DNA of 64,000 nt from Gemmatimonadota bacterium (GTDB lineage Bacteria; Gemmatimonadota; Gemmatimonadetes; Gemmatimonadales; Gemmatimonadaceae), in assembly GCA_020161135.1 (NCBI GenBank), contig JAIUOB010000001.1, positions 186,001 to 250,000 on the forward strand, written 5' to 3'. The position numbers and the translations under genes were made by a program. Below the pieces are notes generated by a model that was given only the letters and a program-made list of their open reading frames with translations, was not told where the DNA came from and did not search any database. The stretch's first letter is position 1. Each line of letters starts with the position of its first letter. Below are positions 8,361-16,622 of the stretch, piece by piece.

Positions 8361-9486
8361 GGCAGTCGGCGAGCAGCTTGCGCTTCCCCTGCTCCGGCGT
8401 GCGGATGTCGCCGAAGAACTCGTTGAAGTACCGCAGCGTGTTGGCGGTGGTCGCCGACGGCAGCAGCTTGCCGATCGCATCGGCGTAAAGCGCCTCGATG
8501 GCCGCGCGCTTGCTGCGGAACTGTTCCCACACCGCCGGGAAGGCGTCGCCGTGTGCGCAGTAGCCGCGGAACAGCCGGTCGCGCACCGACTTGATGGACA
8601 GGGAGGGATCGGGCGTGGCGTATGTCGCGTTGATCGCCCCGGCGAAGTCGAAGTCGTACGGAATGGGGAGCACACGGCCGTCGGCGAGCTGCAGGATCTC
8701 GCCGTTGTGCAGGCCGTAGAACGAGAAGTCGGTGTTGCCGATCATGTACTGGAAGGTGTACGCGATGGCGGAGGTGGCGGGCTCGAGGTCGTCCGCGGTC
8801 GCCCCCTTCTGCTTCACGATGCCGCCGCCGAGGCGCTGGGCCACCTGCTTCGGATCCTCGATGAAGAAGGACCAGCGCGTGGCCTCGGCCTTGCCCGTGG
8901 CACTGTCCGCGTAGGTCAGCTTCACCAGCCGCACCTTGTGCGACGCCTCGGTCAGCAACCGATAGGCGCGATAGAGCTGCAGCTCCTGCAACACGTAGTT
9001 CTCATACGTCTCGGAATTGCGGCAGAAGGTGACCAGTTTGGGCTCCTCGGCGTTGGCGAGCAGCGTCTTCTTCGCGTCGCTGTCCTTCACGTCGATGCGC
9101 ACCGGTGGGAAATCGCAGTGCTTGAGCCGCCAGATGCCGCGCGTGCGTGCGCGCACTGGGACGGTGACCTGCTGCCCGGTGCTGTCCTTGTAGCTCAACG
9201 TGGCCGCGCGCCAGGGCGCGTCGGCGCTGCGATCACGCTTGAGTTGGCGCACGTTGACCGTGAACGTCATCTCCAGCGGGGCCTCGCTGCGATAGAGCGG
9301 CGGATTGGGGCTCTTGTCCGCCTTCTCGGCCTTGTCGGCCTTCGGCTTGTCCGCGTTGGGCTTGGCTGCAGACGCCTGGGCCTGCGTGGGCTCCGGCGTG
9401 ACCGAGACGGCGACACCCAGCGCCAGCAACGTGCGCGCGACGAGCGCTGGCACCGATCGGGACACGCGGACAGACGGGACGGGCAT
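8353..9486 (-). CDS. exported protein with CotH/HipA-like kinase-type motifs
   Basis: 377 residues with a signal peptide and a Lys/Asp/Ala-rich linker (about residues 36-60). The C-terminal half contains YMIGNTDFSFYGLHN and, further on, VLPIPYDFDFAG. The spacing of Asp, Asn and DFD residues resembles the catalytic and metal-binding loops of CotH/HipA-type atypical kinases. That is my inference; the protein would usually be called hypothetical. ATG at 9486 is preceded by GGAG at good distance. It follows the DUF4956 gene by 29 bases in the same direction, a pairing seen elsewhere for CotH-type and DUF4956 proteins. Confidence 0.75.
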   Translation of the reverse strand: MPVPSVRVSRSVPALVARTLLALGVAVSVTPEPTQAQASAAKPNADKPKADKAEKADKSPNPPLYRSEAPLEMTFTVNVRQLKRDRSADAPWRAATLSYKDSTGQQVTVPVRARTRGIWRLKHCDFPPVRIDVKDSDAKKTLLANAEEPKLVTFCRNSETYENYVLQELQLYRAYRLLTEASHKVRLVKLTYADSATGKAEATRWSFFIEDPKQVAQRLGGGIVKQKGATADDLEPATSAIAYTFQYMIGNTDFSFYGLHNGEILQLADGRVLPIPYDFDFAGAINATYATPDPSLSIKSVRDRLFRGYCAHGDAFPAVWEQFRSKRAAIEALYADAIGKLLPSATTANTLRYFNEFFGDIRTPEQGKRKLLADCLK

Positions 9487-9515
9487 GATGCAGCTCCAGT
9501 GAACGGGAAAGACGG

Positions 9516-10526
9516 TCAGTCGAGAGTGGCGTCGGAGAGCTGCGCAGCGCCGACGGCGCGCACGAGCGCGAGCAGCTCCTCGGGCGTCGACTTCTTGCGC
9601 AACTGCACGCGGTACTCGAGGCGCGCGCCCTCTTCGAGCGTCTCCATGCCATGGAAGCGCCACGTCTTGGTGAACTCGGCGAGTCGCGGCTCGACGACCC
9701 GACGCAGCGTGGTGGGGTCGCCGGTGACGAGGCGCAGGGTCCGCTCCTCCGGCGTCGCGCCGCTCTCGGCGCCGCTCTCGGTGCCGCGCGCACGACGCCA
9801 CGCCCGCTCGGCCAGCCCCTCGAGCTGTTCCGCCGTCATGTTGCGCAGCACTTCGTCGTCCATGCGCGCCACGAAGGTGCCCGTGCGCGCCAGCTGTCGC
9901 GCCTTCGCGAGGCGCCGTTCGGCCATGCGACCGTCGAGCTCGACCGGCGAGGCGCCGAAGTCGGTGTACCAGAGCACCAGCGCCACGAAGTTGTAGGTGG
10001 CGGAGAGCACCATCGCGACCGGCAGGTTGACCGCAGACGCGAGGCCGACGCCGGTCGCGAGAAAGACGTACACCGCGTCCTTGCTGTCGTCGAGCGAGTT
10101 GCGGAAGCGCACCGCAGCCACGATGCCCGCAAGACTGAACGCCAGCGCCAGCGAGTACTTGACCAGCAGCACGATGCCCGCGACGACAGTCGGGAGCACG
10201 ATGAGCAGTTGCACCACCGACTGCTGATAGCCGCGCTTGGCGCGCGTGAGCTGGTAGATCCACGCCACCGGCAGCGAGAGCAGCGCGGCCGCGCTCATGG
10301 CCACCGCCACGGCCAGTGCCAGGCTCACCTCGTCGGGCGGTACGCTGGTGCGCGGATCGATCGCGTCCCCGCGGCCGAAGAGCGCCTCGAGCGACGTCGG
10401 CACCATCGACGGCCCCGTCGGGAGGCGATCCCAGACGATGACGCCGACGAGAACCAGGATGAGGTAGAACGCAAGGCAGCGCAGCACCACGCGGGTGCCG
10501 GGCGCATTGCGCAGCAACTGCGTCAC
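9516..10526 (-). CDS. DUF4956 family membrane protein
   Basis: 336 residues, GTG start with GGAG upstream. There are four or five transmembrane segments (about residues 18-34, 68-90, 105-125, 135-175) and then a soluble C-terminal domain rich in Arg and Glu. The central stretch GIVAAVRFRNSLDD, then DAVYVFLATGVGLA, is characteristic of DUF4956. Biochemical function is unknown; family members often neighbour VTC-type polyphosphate polymerase or CotH-like genes. It is the first gene of a probable two-gene operon with 8353-9486. Confidence 0.85.
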   Translation of the reverse strand: MTQLLRNAPGTRVVLRCLAFYLILVLVGVIVWDRLPTGPSMVPTSLEALFGRGDAIDPRTSVPPDEVSLALAVAVAMSAAALLSLPVAWIYQLTRAKRGYQQSVVQLLIVLPTVVAGIVLLVKYSLALAFSLAGIVAAVRFRNSLDDSKDAVYVFLATGVGLASAVNLPVAMVLSATYNFVALVLWYTDFGASPVELDGRMAERRLAKARQLARTGTFVARMDDEVLRNMTAEQLEGLAERAWRRARGTESGAESGATPEERTLRLVTGDPTTLRRVVEPRLAEFTKTWRFHGMETLEEGARLEYRVQLRKKSTPEELLALVRAVGAAQLSDATLD

Positions 10527-10703
10527 GCGGGAGCTCCGTGGGAGGGGGCACGCCCGTCACCACCCGGTGACGAGTCGCACCAAACATCGTGCCACGGTGC
10601 CGGAACCGCCATGCGACGCGCCGAGCGGCACCCGCCCGATCGGCTGCCGCCTCCGCGGCCCTGCAGGCTTGCCGCGTGCACGGCGGCCCGGCACATTCGC
10701 GGA

Positions 10704-12365
10704 ATGCTGCGCTCCCTGACGCTGGTGGCTCTTGTCCTTGGGCTGACGCTGGTCCGTCCGACGCCCGCACCCGTGGCGGCGACGGTCGAGCGGCCGGCGC
10801 CCCCGACGGCGACCGCGACGGCGACCGCGACGGCGACCACGACGGCGACCACGACGGCGACCACGACGGCGACCACGCAGGATCGGCCGGCGCTCGTGGT
10901 GCTCATCGCCGTCGACCAGATGCGGGCGGACTACCTCGACCGCTTCGCCCCCCAGCTCACCGGCGGCCTCGCCCGACTCATGCGCGAGGGCGCGCGCTTC
11001 ACCGATGCGCACCACGACCACGCGATCACCGAGACCGCGCCGGGACACGCCACGCTCCTCGCCGGGCGCTATCCGCGCAGCACCGGCATCATGCTCAACC
11101 GCGAGGGCGTGGACGACGACGCGGCACCGCTGGTGGCCAACGGCTACGGGCCCGGCGCATCACCGCGACGATTCCAGGGCACCACACTGTACGACTGGAT
11201 GAAGGCCGCAGACGGCCGGACGAAGGTGCTCTCCGTGTCGATGAAGGACCGCGCGGCGATCCTGCCGGTGGGGCGCGCGAAGGCCGACGTGTACTGGTAC
11301 TCGCTCGACGGGCGCTTCCTCACGAGCACCTGGTATCGGCGCGACGTGCCCGCCTGGCTCCGCCGCTTCAACGAGCGACGCCTGCCGGCCAGCTACGCGG
11401 GGAAGACGTGGGCGCTCCTGCTGGCGGACAGTGCCTATCGCGAGCCCGACAGCGTCTCGGCCGAGATGGGCGGGCGCCGGTTCACGTTTCCGCATCAGTT
11501 GCCCGACGACGAGATCAACGCCCAGAGCGAGCTCCGCATCACGCCGTTCATCGACGACGTGGTGCTCGACCTCGCGCTCGAGGGCGTCACGGCAATGGAG
11601 CTCGGCAAGGGGCCGCAGGCCGACCTGCTCGCGATCTCGCTCTCGGCCACCGACGTGATCGGCCACAACTACGGTCCCGATTCGCGCGAGATGCACGACC
11701 AGATCCTGCGCCTCGATCGCGCGCTGGGGCGCTTCCTCGACTCGCTGGCCACCCTGCGCGACCGTGCGCGCGTGACGGTGGTGCTCACGGCCGACCACGG
11801 CGTCGCACCCATTCCCGAGCTCGCGCCGGCCACGGTGACGCCCAAGCCCGTGCGCGCGAACCTCTATCCGCTCATGCCGGCGCTGCGCGCGCAACTGCGT
11901 GCGATGGGCGTCGACACGTTCGCACTCGAGCTCGACCAGCAGATCCTCCTCTCCGACCGGCGCAAGTTCAAGCGCCCCGCCGACCTCGACAGCGCGGTGG
12001 AGGCCTTCGCGCGGGCGGCGCGCCAGCAACCGGGCGTGTTGCGCGCCGATCGCTGGTCGCAGATTCTCGCCGACTCCGCGCGCGACCCGATCGCGCGACG
12101 CTGGGCCCACCAGTTCCCCGCCGTCAACAACGTGGAGCTGGTGGTCACGCTGCACCCCTTCAGCACGTGGGGCGGCAACGTCGCCTCGCATGGCTCACCA
12201 CACGGTTACGACTCGCAGGTGCCGCTCATCTTCGCGGGTGCCGGTGTCACGCGGGGCACGCACACCGGCTTCGTCCGCACCGTCGATATCGCCCCCACGC
12301 TGGCCGCGCTCCTCGGCATCAAGCCCGACGGCGCGGTGGACGGCGTGGTGTTGCCGCTGCGGTAG
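10704..12365 (+). CDS. secreted alkaline phosphatase/nucleotide pyrophosphatase family enzyme
   Basis: 553 residues. After the signal sequence comes a Thr/Ala low-complexity stretch made by a 12-bp tandem repeat. The catalytic domain begins with IAVDQMRADYLDRF, carries the metal-binding and nucleophile region ETAPGHATLLAGRYPRSTG, then SATDVIGHNYGP and TADHGVAPIPE, and ends with a His-containing SHGSPHGYDSQVPL. These are the metal-ligand blocks of type I phosphodiesterases (PF01663-like). It probably hydrolyses phosphate mono- or diesters outside the inner membrane. ATG 10704 is chosen because it begins the hydrophobic signal; longer in-frame sequence upstream is antisense to the DUF4956 gene. 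Confidence 0.9.
   Translation: MLRSLTLVALVLGLTLVRPTPAPVAATVERPAPPTATATATATATTTATTTATTTATTQDRPALVVLIAVDQMRADYLDRFAPQLTGGLARLMREGARFTDAHHDHAITETAPGHATLLAGRYPRSTGIMLNREGVDDDAAPLVANGYGPGASPRRFQGTTLYDWMKAADGRTKVLSVSMKDRAAILPVGRAKADVYWYSLDGRFLTSTWYRRDVPAWLRRFNERRLPASYAGKTWALLLADSAYREPDSVSAEMGGRRFTFPHQLPDDEINAQSELRITPFIDDVVLDLALEGVTAMELGKGPQADLLAISLSATDVIGHNYGPDSREMHDQILRLDRALGRFLDSLATLRDRARVTVVLTADHGVAPIPELAPATVTPKPVRANLYPLMPALRAQLRAMGVDTFALELDQQILLSDRRKFKRPADLDSAVEAFARAARQQPGVLRADRWSQILADSARDPIARRWAHQFPAVNNVELVVTLHPFSTWGGNVASHGSPHGYDSQVPLIFAGAGVTRGTHTGFVRTVDIAPTLAALLGIKPDGAVDGVVLPLR
10805..10876 (+). repeat. six-copy 12-bp tandem repeat inside the phosphodiesterase gene
   Basis: Two GACGGCGACCGC units are followed by four GACGGCGACCAC units in head-to-tail order. 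In the gene frame they encode alternating Thr and Ala between the signal peptide and the catalytic domain. Because the unit is a multiple of three, copy-number change would keep the frame and only alter linker length. Confidence 0.9.
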
Positions 12366-12391
12366 CGGCGCGCAGCGCGCGGGCCGTGCCG

Positions 12392-12412
12392 GGCCCGTCA
12401 CTGCGACGGGCC
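12392..12412. terminator. short hairpin between convergent genes
   Basis: GGCCCGTC (12392-12399) pairs perfectly with GACGGGCC (12405-12412) around ACTGC. It lies between the stop of the phosphodiesterase gene and the end of the YCII gene, whose stop codon it contains. It is weak evidence for bidirectional termination. Confidence 0.35.
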
Positions 12413-12760
12413 GATGACCTCGATCTCGCGGACGTGCATCGACCCGCGCGAGTGGGCATGCGGGCAGGTGGAGGCCACGGCCACCGCGTCGGCGTAGTCG
12501 GCCGCCTCGATCAGGAAGTAGCCGCTCACCACCTCGCGCACTTCCGCGTACGGCCCGTCGCGCACGACCACGGCGCCCCCTTCGCTGCGCACGATGCGCC
12601 CACCTTCGTCGCGCAACTTGTGGCCGCCCTGCAGGCGACCGGCCGCGCCCATCTCCGCCGACCACGCCATGTACTTCTCCACGACCGCCTGGAGCTGGTC
12701 GGGGGACATGTCGGCATATTCCGTCGGATCATCGAACAGCAGCAGCATGAACGTCGCCAT
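12398..12760 (-). CDS. YCII-related (DGPF domain) protein
   Basis: 120 residues. The ferredoxin-like YCII fold is recognisable: MATFMLLLFDD at the start, a central Gly-rich hairpin, then RDGPYAE, a variant of the DGPF motif, followed by SGYFLIEA. DGPF proteins are the standard genomic partners of ECF42 sigma factors, and the sigma gene starts only 23 bases away in the opposite direction. The ATG has AGGTG a few bases upstream. Biochemical role is unknown; proposed functions include small-molecule binding. Confidence 0.88.
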   Translation of the reverse strand: MATFMLLLFDDPTEYADMSPDQLQAVVEKYMAWSAEMGAAGRLQGGHKLRDEGGRIVRSEGGAVVVRDGPYAEVREVVSGYFLIEAADYADAVAVASTCPHAHSRGSMHVREIEVIGPSQ

Positions 12761-12783
12761 CGGACACCTCGCGTGACACACGC

Positions 12784-14136
12784 ATGAAGGATCAGGACCA
12801 GGTGGAGGCCGCCGAGCGCGCCCCCGCGTATCCCGTAGACGCAGGGTCGGCCGCGGAATCGACATCGGACGCCATCGCGGCGCTGCTGGCCGACCCGCGC
12901 GGCTTCCGCGAGGCGGCCGCACGGCTCACCGCCCGCCTGCTGCGACGCGTGGGAGCCGACCAGTTGGACCGGGTGGAAGATGCGGTGCAGGAGGCGTTCG
13001 TGGCGGCCGCGCGCAGTTGGCCGGTGGCCGGCACCCCTGCCGATCCGATGGCGTGGCTCAGCCAGGTCGCGCGGCGCCGCTATCTCGACCTCGCGCGGGC
13101 CGCGCGCCGGCTGGTGGATGACGCGGACGCGCTCGACGCGGCCGCAGGCGACGACCTCGGCCCGGATGACGCGAACGCGGTGGCGGCCGAGATCGCGCCG
13201 CTGGCCGACGACCAGGTGCGGCTGCTGTTCATGTGCTGTCACCCCGCGCTCACCGCCGAGTCGCGCGTGGCGCTCACGCTCAAGTGTGTGGGGCAGCTCA
13301 GCGTCGAGGAGATCGCACGGCTGCTGCGGGCCGATGCATCGGCGGTGGCGCAGCGCCTGGTGCGTGCCAAGCGCACGCTGCGTGAGCATCGCGCGACCTT
13401 CGAGGTGCCGCCCCCGTCCGAGCTGCCGGCCCGCCTGCGCGACGTACTCGCCGTGTGCTACGCGCTGTTCACCGAGGGGCATCTCGCAACCGAGGGCGAT
13501 GCGCTCATCAGGCCGGAGCTGTGTGGCGAAGCGCTGCGCGCGGTCACGCAGCTCACGCGCTGGCCCGACACCGCACTGCCCGAGGTGTTCGCGTTGCAGG
13601 CGCTGCTCTGCTTTCACGCGGCGCGCCTGCCGGCGCGGGCGGCTGGCGGGGTCGCGGTGCCGCTGGCCGAACAGGATCGCACGCAATGGCATCGCGCGCT
13701 CATCGCGCGGGGCGTGCAGGCGTTCGCACGTGCGGCGGAGGGTGAGCGGCTCACCCGCTACCACCTCGAGGCACAGATCGCGCTGCTGCACACCACTGCC
13801 GCCGACTACGCCGGCACCGACTGGGACGCGATCGTGCTCGCGTACGACCAGTTGCTGGTCGTCGCGCCTTCCCCGCTCGCGCGGCTGGCGCGCGTGGTGG
13901 CACTCGCCGAAGGCGCGCGCGATACCGGAGCGCTGGCAGAGGCGCTGGCGGCCGCGCAGGCGCTCGAGCGCGAGCTGGGCGCGTGGCCTGAGGTGCACGC
14001 GGTGGTGGCCACGCTGTGCACCAGGGTGGGCGATGTCGCGGGTGCGCGGGCGGCCTACGACCGGGCGCTCGCCCTGCCGCTTGCTGCGCCGGTGCGGGCG
14101 CACCTCACCACGGCGCGCGACGCGGTGCGGGGATAA
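12784..14136 (+). CDS. ECF42-type RNA polymerase sigma factor with TPR-like extension
   Basis: 450 residues. Region sigma-2 (RVEDAVQEAFVAAARSW, then WLSQVARRRYLD) and region sigma-4 (LTLKCVGQLSVEEIARLLRA, then VAQRLVRAKRTLR) occupy the first 210 residues. The remaining half is the helical DUF6596/TPR extension, with FTEGHLA, LCGEALRAVTQLTR and the tetratricopeptide-like end ARAAYDRALALP. No anti-sigma gene is adjacent, as is usual for ECF42, where the extension is needed for activity. The neighbouring DGPF gene is the expected target or partner. Its ATG sits 23 bases from the divergent ATG. Confidence 0.92.
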   Translation: MKDQDQVEAAERAPAYPVDAGSAAESTSDAIAALLADPRGFREAAARLTARLLRRVGADQLDRVEDAVQEAFVAAARSWPVAGTPADPMAWLSQVARRRYLDLARAARRLVDDADALDAAAGDDLGPDDANAVAAEIAPLADDQVRLLFMCCHPALTAESRVALTLKCVGQLSVEEIARLLRADASAVAQRLVRAKRTLREHRATFEVPPPSELPARLRDVLAVCYALFTEGHLATEGDALIRPELCGEALRAVTQLTRWPDTALPEVFALQALLCFHAARLPARAAGGVAVPLAEQDRTQWHRALIARGVQAFARAAEGERLTRYHLEAQIALLHTTAADYAGTDWDAIVLAYDQLLVVAPSPLARLARVVALAEGARDTGALAEALAAAQALERELGAWPEVHAVVATLCTRVGDVAGARAAYDRALALPLAAPVRAHLTTARDAVRG

Positions 14137-14144
14137 GTTGGGCC

Positions 14145-14240
14145 ATGCGACTCGCCCGCTGGCTCACGGTCGGCTTCATGGCCCTCGTCCTCGTCCTGCT
14201 CTACCTCTCGGCTACCGCCCCGCGTTCACCCGCACCGTGA
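14145..14240 (+). CDS. possible 31-residue membrane peptide
   Basis: A small ORF eight bases after the sigma-factor stop encodes a single predicted transmembrane helix (WLTVGFMALVLVLLYLSAT) with basic residues before it. The start lacks a clear Shine-Dalgarno sequence and the 3' end overlaps the convergent aminotransferase gene by 29 bases. It could be a real small protein translated with the sigma gene, or chance. Confidence 0.3.
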   Translation: MRLARWLTVGFMALVLVLLYLSATAPRSPAP

Positions 14241-15381
14241 GCTGGGCGAGCCGCTCGCCGGCCGCCTGCAGCGTCTCTTCGCGCTTGGCGAAATGGAAGC
14301 GGATCAGGTTGTTGACCGGCTCGCGGAAGAAGCTCGAGCCCGGCACCCCTGCCACACCGATTTCGCGAATGAGCCACTCGCTGGCCTCGGTGTCGGTGGC
14401 GAAGCCCAGCGGGCTGATGTCGACCAGGACGTAGTAGGCGCCCTGTGGCTCGGTGTACGAGAGCCCCGTGGTGCGCAGGATGTCGAGGAAGAGCGTGCGC
14501 TTGGCGGTGTACAGTGCCGTGAGCCCGTCGTAGTAGCTCGCCGGCAGCTCGAGCGCGCCGACGGCCGCCTCCATGAGCGGCGCCGCAGCCCCCACCGTGA
14601 GGAAGTCGTGCACCTTGCGGGCCTGCGCGATGACGTGTGCGGGCGCGTGCACGTAGCCCAGCCGCCAGCCGGTGATGCTGTAGGTCTTCGAGAGCGAGTT
14701 GACGGTGATCGTGCGCTCGAATGCGCCCGGCAGCGTGTTCATGTAGGTGTGCACGTGCGGCGCGTACACGATGTGCTCGTACGGCTCATCGGTGATGATC
14801 CACGCATCGTGCTCCTCGGCGAGGCGCAGGATGGTGCGCAGTTCGTCGGGCGTGAACACCTTGCCGCACGGGTTCGACGGATTGCACACCACGATGGCCT
14901 TGGCGCCCTGCGCGAAGGCCCGGCGCAGGTCGTCCTCGTCGAAGCCGAAGTCGGGGGGATGCAGCGGGACGTAGATGGGTTCCGCGCCCGAGAGGATCGC
15001 GTCGGCGGCGTAGTTCTCGTAGTACGGCGAGAAGACGATGACCTTGTCGCCCGGATTGCAGGCGGTCATCATCGCGACCATCATCGCCTCGGTGCTGCCG
15101 CAGGTGACCACGAGATGCTGATCGGGATCGACGGCGAGCCCCGAGCACCGCGTGATCTTGGCCGCGAGGGCCTGCCGGAAGCGGGGAGAGCCCCAGGTAA
15201 CCGCGTACTGGTGGAATGGCCCCCGCGTCGCCCGCTCGAGCCCTTCGAGCAACACCTCCGGCGGATCGAAGTCGGGGAACCCCTGCGACAGGTTGATGGC
15301 CCCGTACTGATTCGCGAGACGGGTGGTCCCGCGGATGACGGATTCGGTGAAGATGGAAAGGCGGGAGGCGGTCGACGGCAT
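14212..15381 (-). CDS. class I/II PLP-dependent aminotransferase
   Basis: 389 residues, fold type I. The N-terminal substrate loop contains NLSQGFPDFDPP; the cofactor-binding loop is CGSTEAMM; NPSNPCGKVF and DEPYEH follow; the Schiff-base Lys lies in SLSKTYSITGWRLGY; a late Arg in NLIRFHFAK would bind the substrate carboxylate. The set is typical of the methionine/kynurenine/aspartate aminotransferase subgroup (YbdL-like). It is cytoplasmic. Substrate cannot be fixed from sequence alone. The gene is flanked upstream by the palindromic element at 15446. Confidence 0.9.
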   Translation of the reverse strand: MPSTASRLSIFTESVIRGTTRLANQYGAINLSQGFPDFDPPEVLLEGLERATRGPFHQYAVTWGSPRFRQALAAKITRCSGLAVDPDQHLVVTCGSTEAMMVAMMTACNPGDKVIVFSPYYENYAADAILSGAEPIYVPLHPPDFGFDEDDLRRAFAQGAKAIVVCNPSNPCGKVFTPDELRTILRLAEEHDAWIITDEPYEHIVYAPHVHTYMNTLPGAFERTITVNSLSKTYSITGWRLGYVHAPAHVIAQARKVHDFLTVGAAAPLMEAAVGALELPASYYDGLTALYTAKRTLFLDILRTTGLSYTEPQGAYYVLVDISPLGFATDTEASEWLIREIGVAGVPGSSFFREPVNNLIRFHFAKREETLQAAGERLAQLTVRVNAGR

Positions 15382-15445
15382 CGCGGAGGAGGAAGGGAGA
15401 GTTGAGAGAAGGTACGGAAGAGATTCGCTTTGCGCTGAACCTGCG

Positions 15446-15756
15446 AACTGCGTGAGCCGGGACGGCGGGAACAGCAGGAGCGACAGGCGTCACCGCGTGA
15501 GCACGTGAAGCGACAGGCATAGGGCGGGGGCGGTCGTACTACGGAGACCACGGTGCGGATCGCCTTCGGCTCCCGCGGCTTGACGGCTAGCGTGTTTGCG
15601 CCCCTTGGCTACCGCGGTTCGTCGGGAAGACCGCACGCGCCCTGTGCCTGTCGCCCCATGCGCTTACGTGGTGCAGCCTGTCGCCCCTGCGGTTCCCGCC
15701 GTTACGGCTCACGCAGTTGGTGGTCGTCCCGCCCCCGCCGTTACGGCTCACGCAGT
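15446..15756. repeat. long palindromic intergenic element, copy A
   Basis: The outermost arms are perfect: AACTGCGTGAGCC at 15446-15458 against GGCTCACGCAGTT at 15706-15718. The inverted similarity then continues imperfectly inward for about 88 bases on each side, around a core of about 100 bases containing CGCCTTCGGCTCCCG. Each arm contains GCGACAGGC twice. A further copy of GTTACGGCTCACGCAGT lies outside the right arm. The element fills most of the gap between the aminotransferase and DUF3429 genes and matches copy B at 16219-16482. Confidence 0.85.
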
Positions 15757-15769
15757 AAGTATTCACCCC

Positions 15770-16201
15770 ATGCCGCCACGTTCGACTCTCCTCCTCTCCG
15801 CGAGCGGGTTGCTCCCCTTCCTACTCTTCCTGCTCGTCGCGGTGCGCGCCCCCGATCGTCAGCCGGCGATGCTGCAGCTCGCTCTCACCTACGCCGCCCT
15901 GACCTCGAGTTTTCTGGGAGGGGTGCGGTGGGGCGCGGAACTGCATCGGGCGCCGGAGCGGCCGGTGGCGTGGCGCCTCGCGCTGGCCGCGGTGCCGTCG
16001 GTGCTCGGACTCGTCGCGTTGCTCCCCACCCTCGCGGTCCGGCACGCACTCGCGCTGCTCACCGTCACCGCCATCGCGCAGTTGCTGTGGGACCGGCAGG
16101 CGAGTCGCGACGGATCGATGCCGGCGTGGAATGCGAGGATGAGAGGCGCGCTCACGATGCTGGGGCTCGCCTTGCTGGTTGCGATCGTGGGGAAAGGGTG
16201 A
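15770..16201 (+). CDS. DUF3429 family membrane protein
   Basis: 143 residues with four predicted transmembrane helices (about 7-25, 38-54, 70-88 and 90-106) plus a final hydrophobic segment. The segment ALTSSFLGGVRWG matches the DUF3429 signature. Function is unknown; it is probably an inner-membrane protein. ATG at 15770 lies immediately after palindromic element A and the gene ends right before element B, so the gene is bracketed by the two copies. Confidence 0.82.
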   Translation: MPPRSTLLLSASGLLPFLLFLLVAVRAPDRQPAMLQLALTYAALTSSFLGGVRWGAELHRAPERPVAWRLALAAVPSVLGLVALLPTLAVRHALALLTVTAIAQLLWDRQASRDGSMPAWNARMRGALTMLGLALLVAIVGKG

Positions 16202-16218
16202 CGCCCGGAGTGACGCGG

Positions 16219-16482
16219 GAACTGCGTGAGCCCTGACGGCGGGAGCAACAAGGGGCGACAGGCGTCACCGCGTGAGCGCAGGGACGACAGGCTCAGGGCG
16301 CGGGCGGCGCTGGGACGGGTACAACGGGCGGTTCGCCTTCGGCTCCCGCCGTTCGCAGGCTGGCGGGTGCCGGCTACCGCGGTTGGCTGGTATGACCGCC
16401 CCCGCCCTGTGCCTGTCGCGGGTCGCGCTCACGCGGTGACGCCTGTCGCCCCTGCCGTTCCCGCAGTGCCGGCTCACGCCGT
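16219..16482. repeat. long palindromic intergenic element, copy B
   Basis: A 29-bp stretch at 16251-16279 is exactly complementary to 16425-16453, separated by 145 bases. Imperfect pairing extends in both directions. Arm modules (GCGACAGGC, CACCGCGTGAGC) and core (CGCCTTCGGCTCCCG) are shared with copy A. It has no credible ORF. It is followed directly by a tandem repeat and then the PilT-family gene. Confidence 0.88.
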
Positions 16483-16574
16483 TCGGGGTTCTGCCTTCGG
16501 GGTTCTACGTTCGGGGTTCTGCCTTCGGGGTTCTACGTTCGGGGTTCTGCCTTCGGGGTTCTACGTTCGGGGTT
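16482..16574 (+). repeat. tandem repeat of 14-bp units (28-bp period)
   Basis: TTCGGGGTTCTGCC alternates with TTCGGGGTTCTACG three times, ending with a partial unit TTCGGGGTT. The tract ends 48 bases before the GTG start of the PilT-family gene, so it sits in that gene's promoter or leader. Near-perfect copies suggest recent expansion and likely length variation. Confidence 0.92.
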
Positions 16575-16622
16575 GAGCATCCGCCCCTCGTCACGATCTC
16601 TGCCCTTCGTCGTCCTGCAGTC

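Noticed and set aside
16482..16574. Tandem repeat as a CRISPR array
   Set aside because: Units are contiguous with no unique spacers and no cas genes are present.
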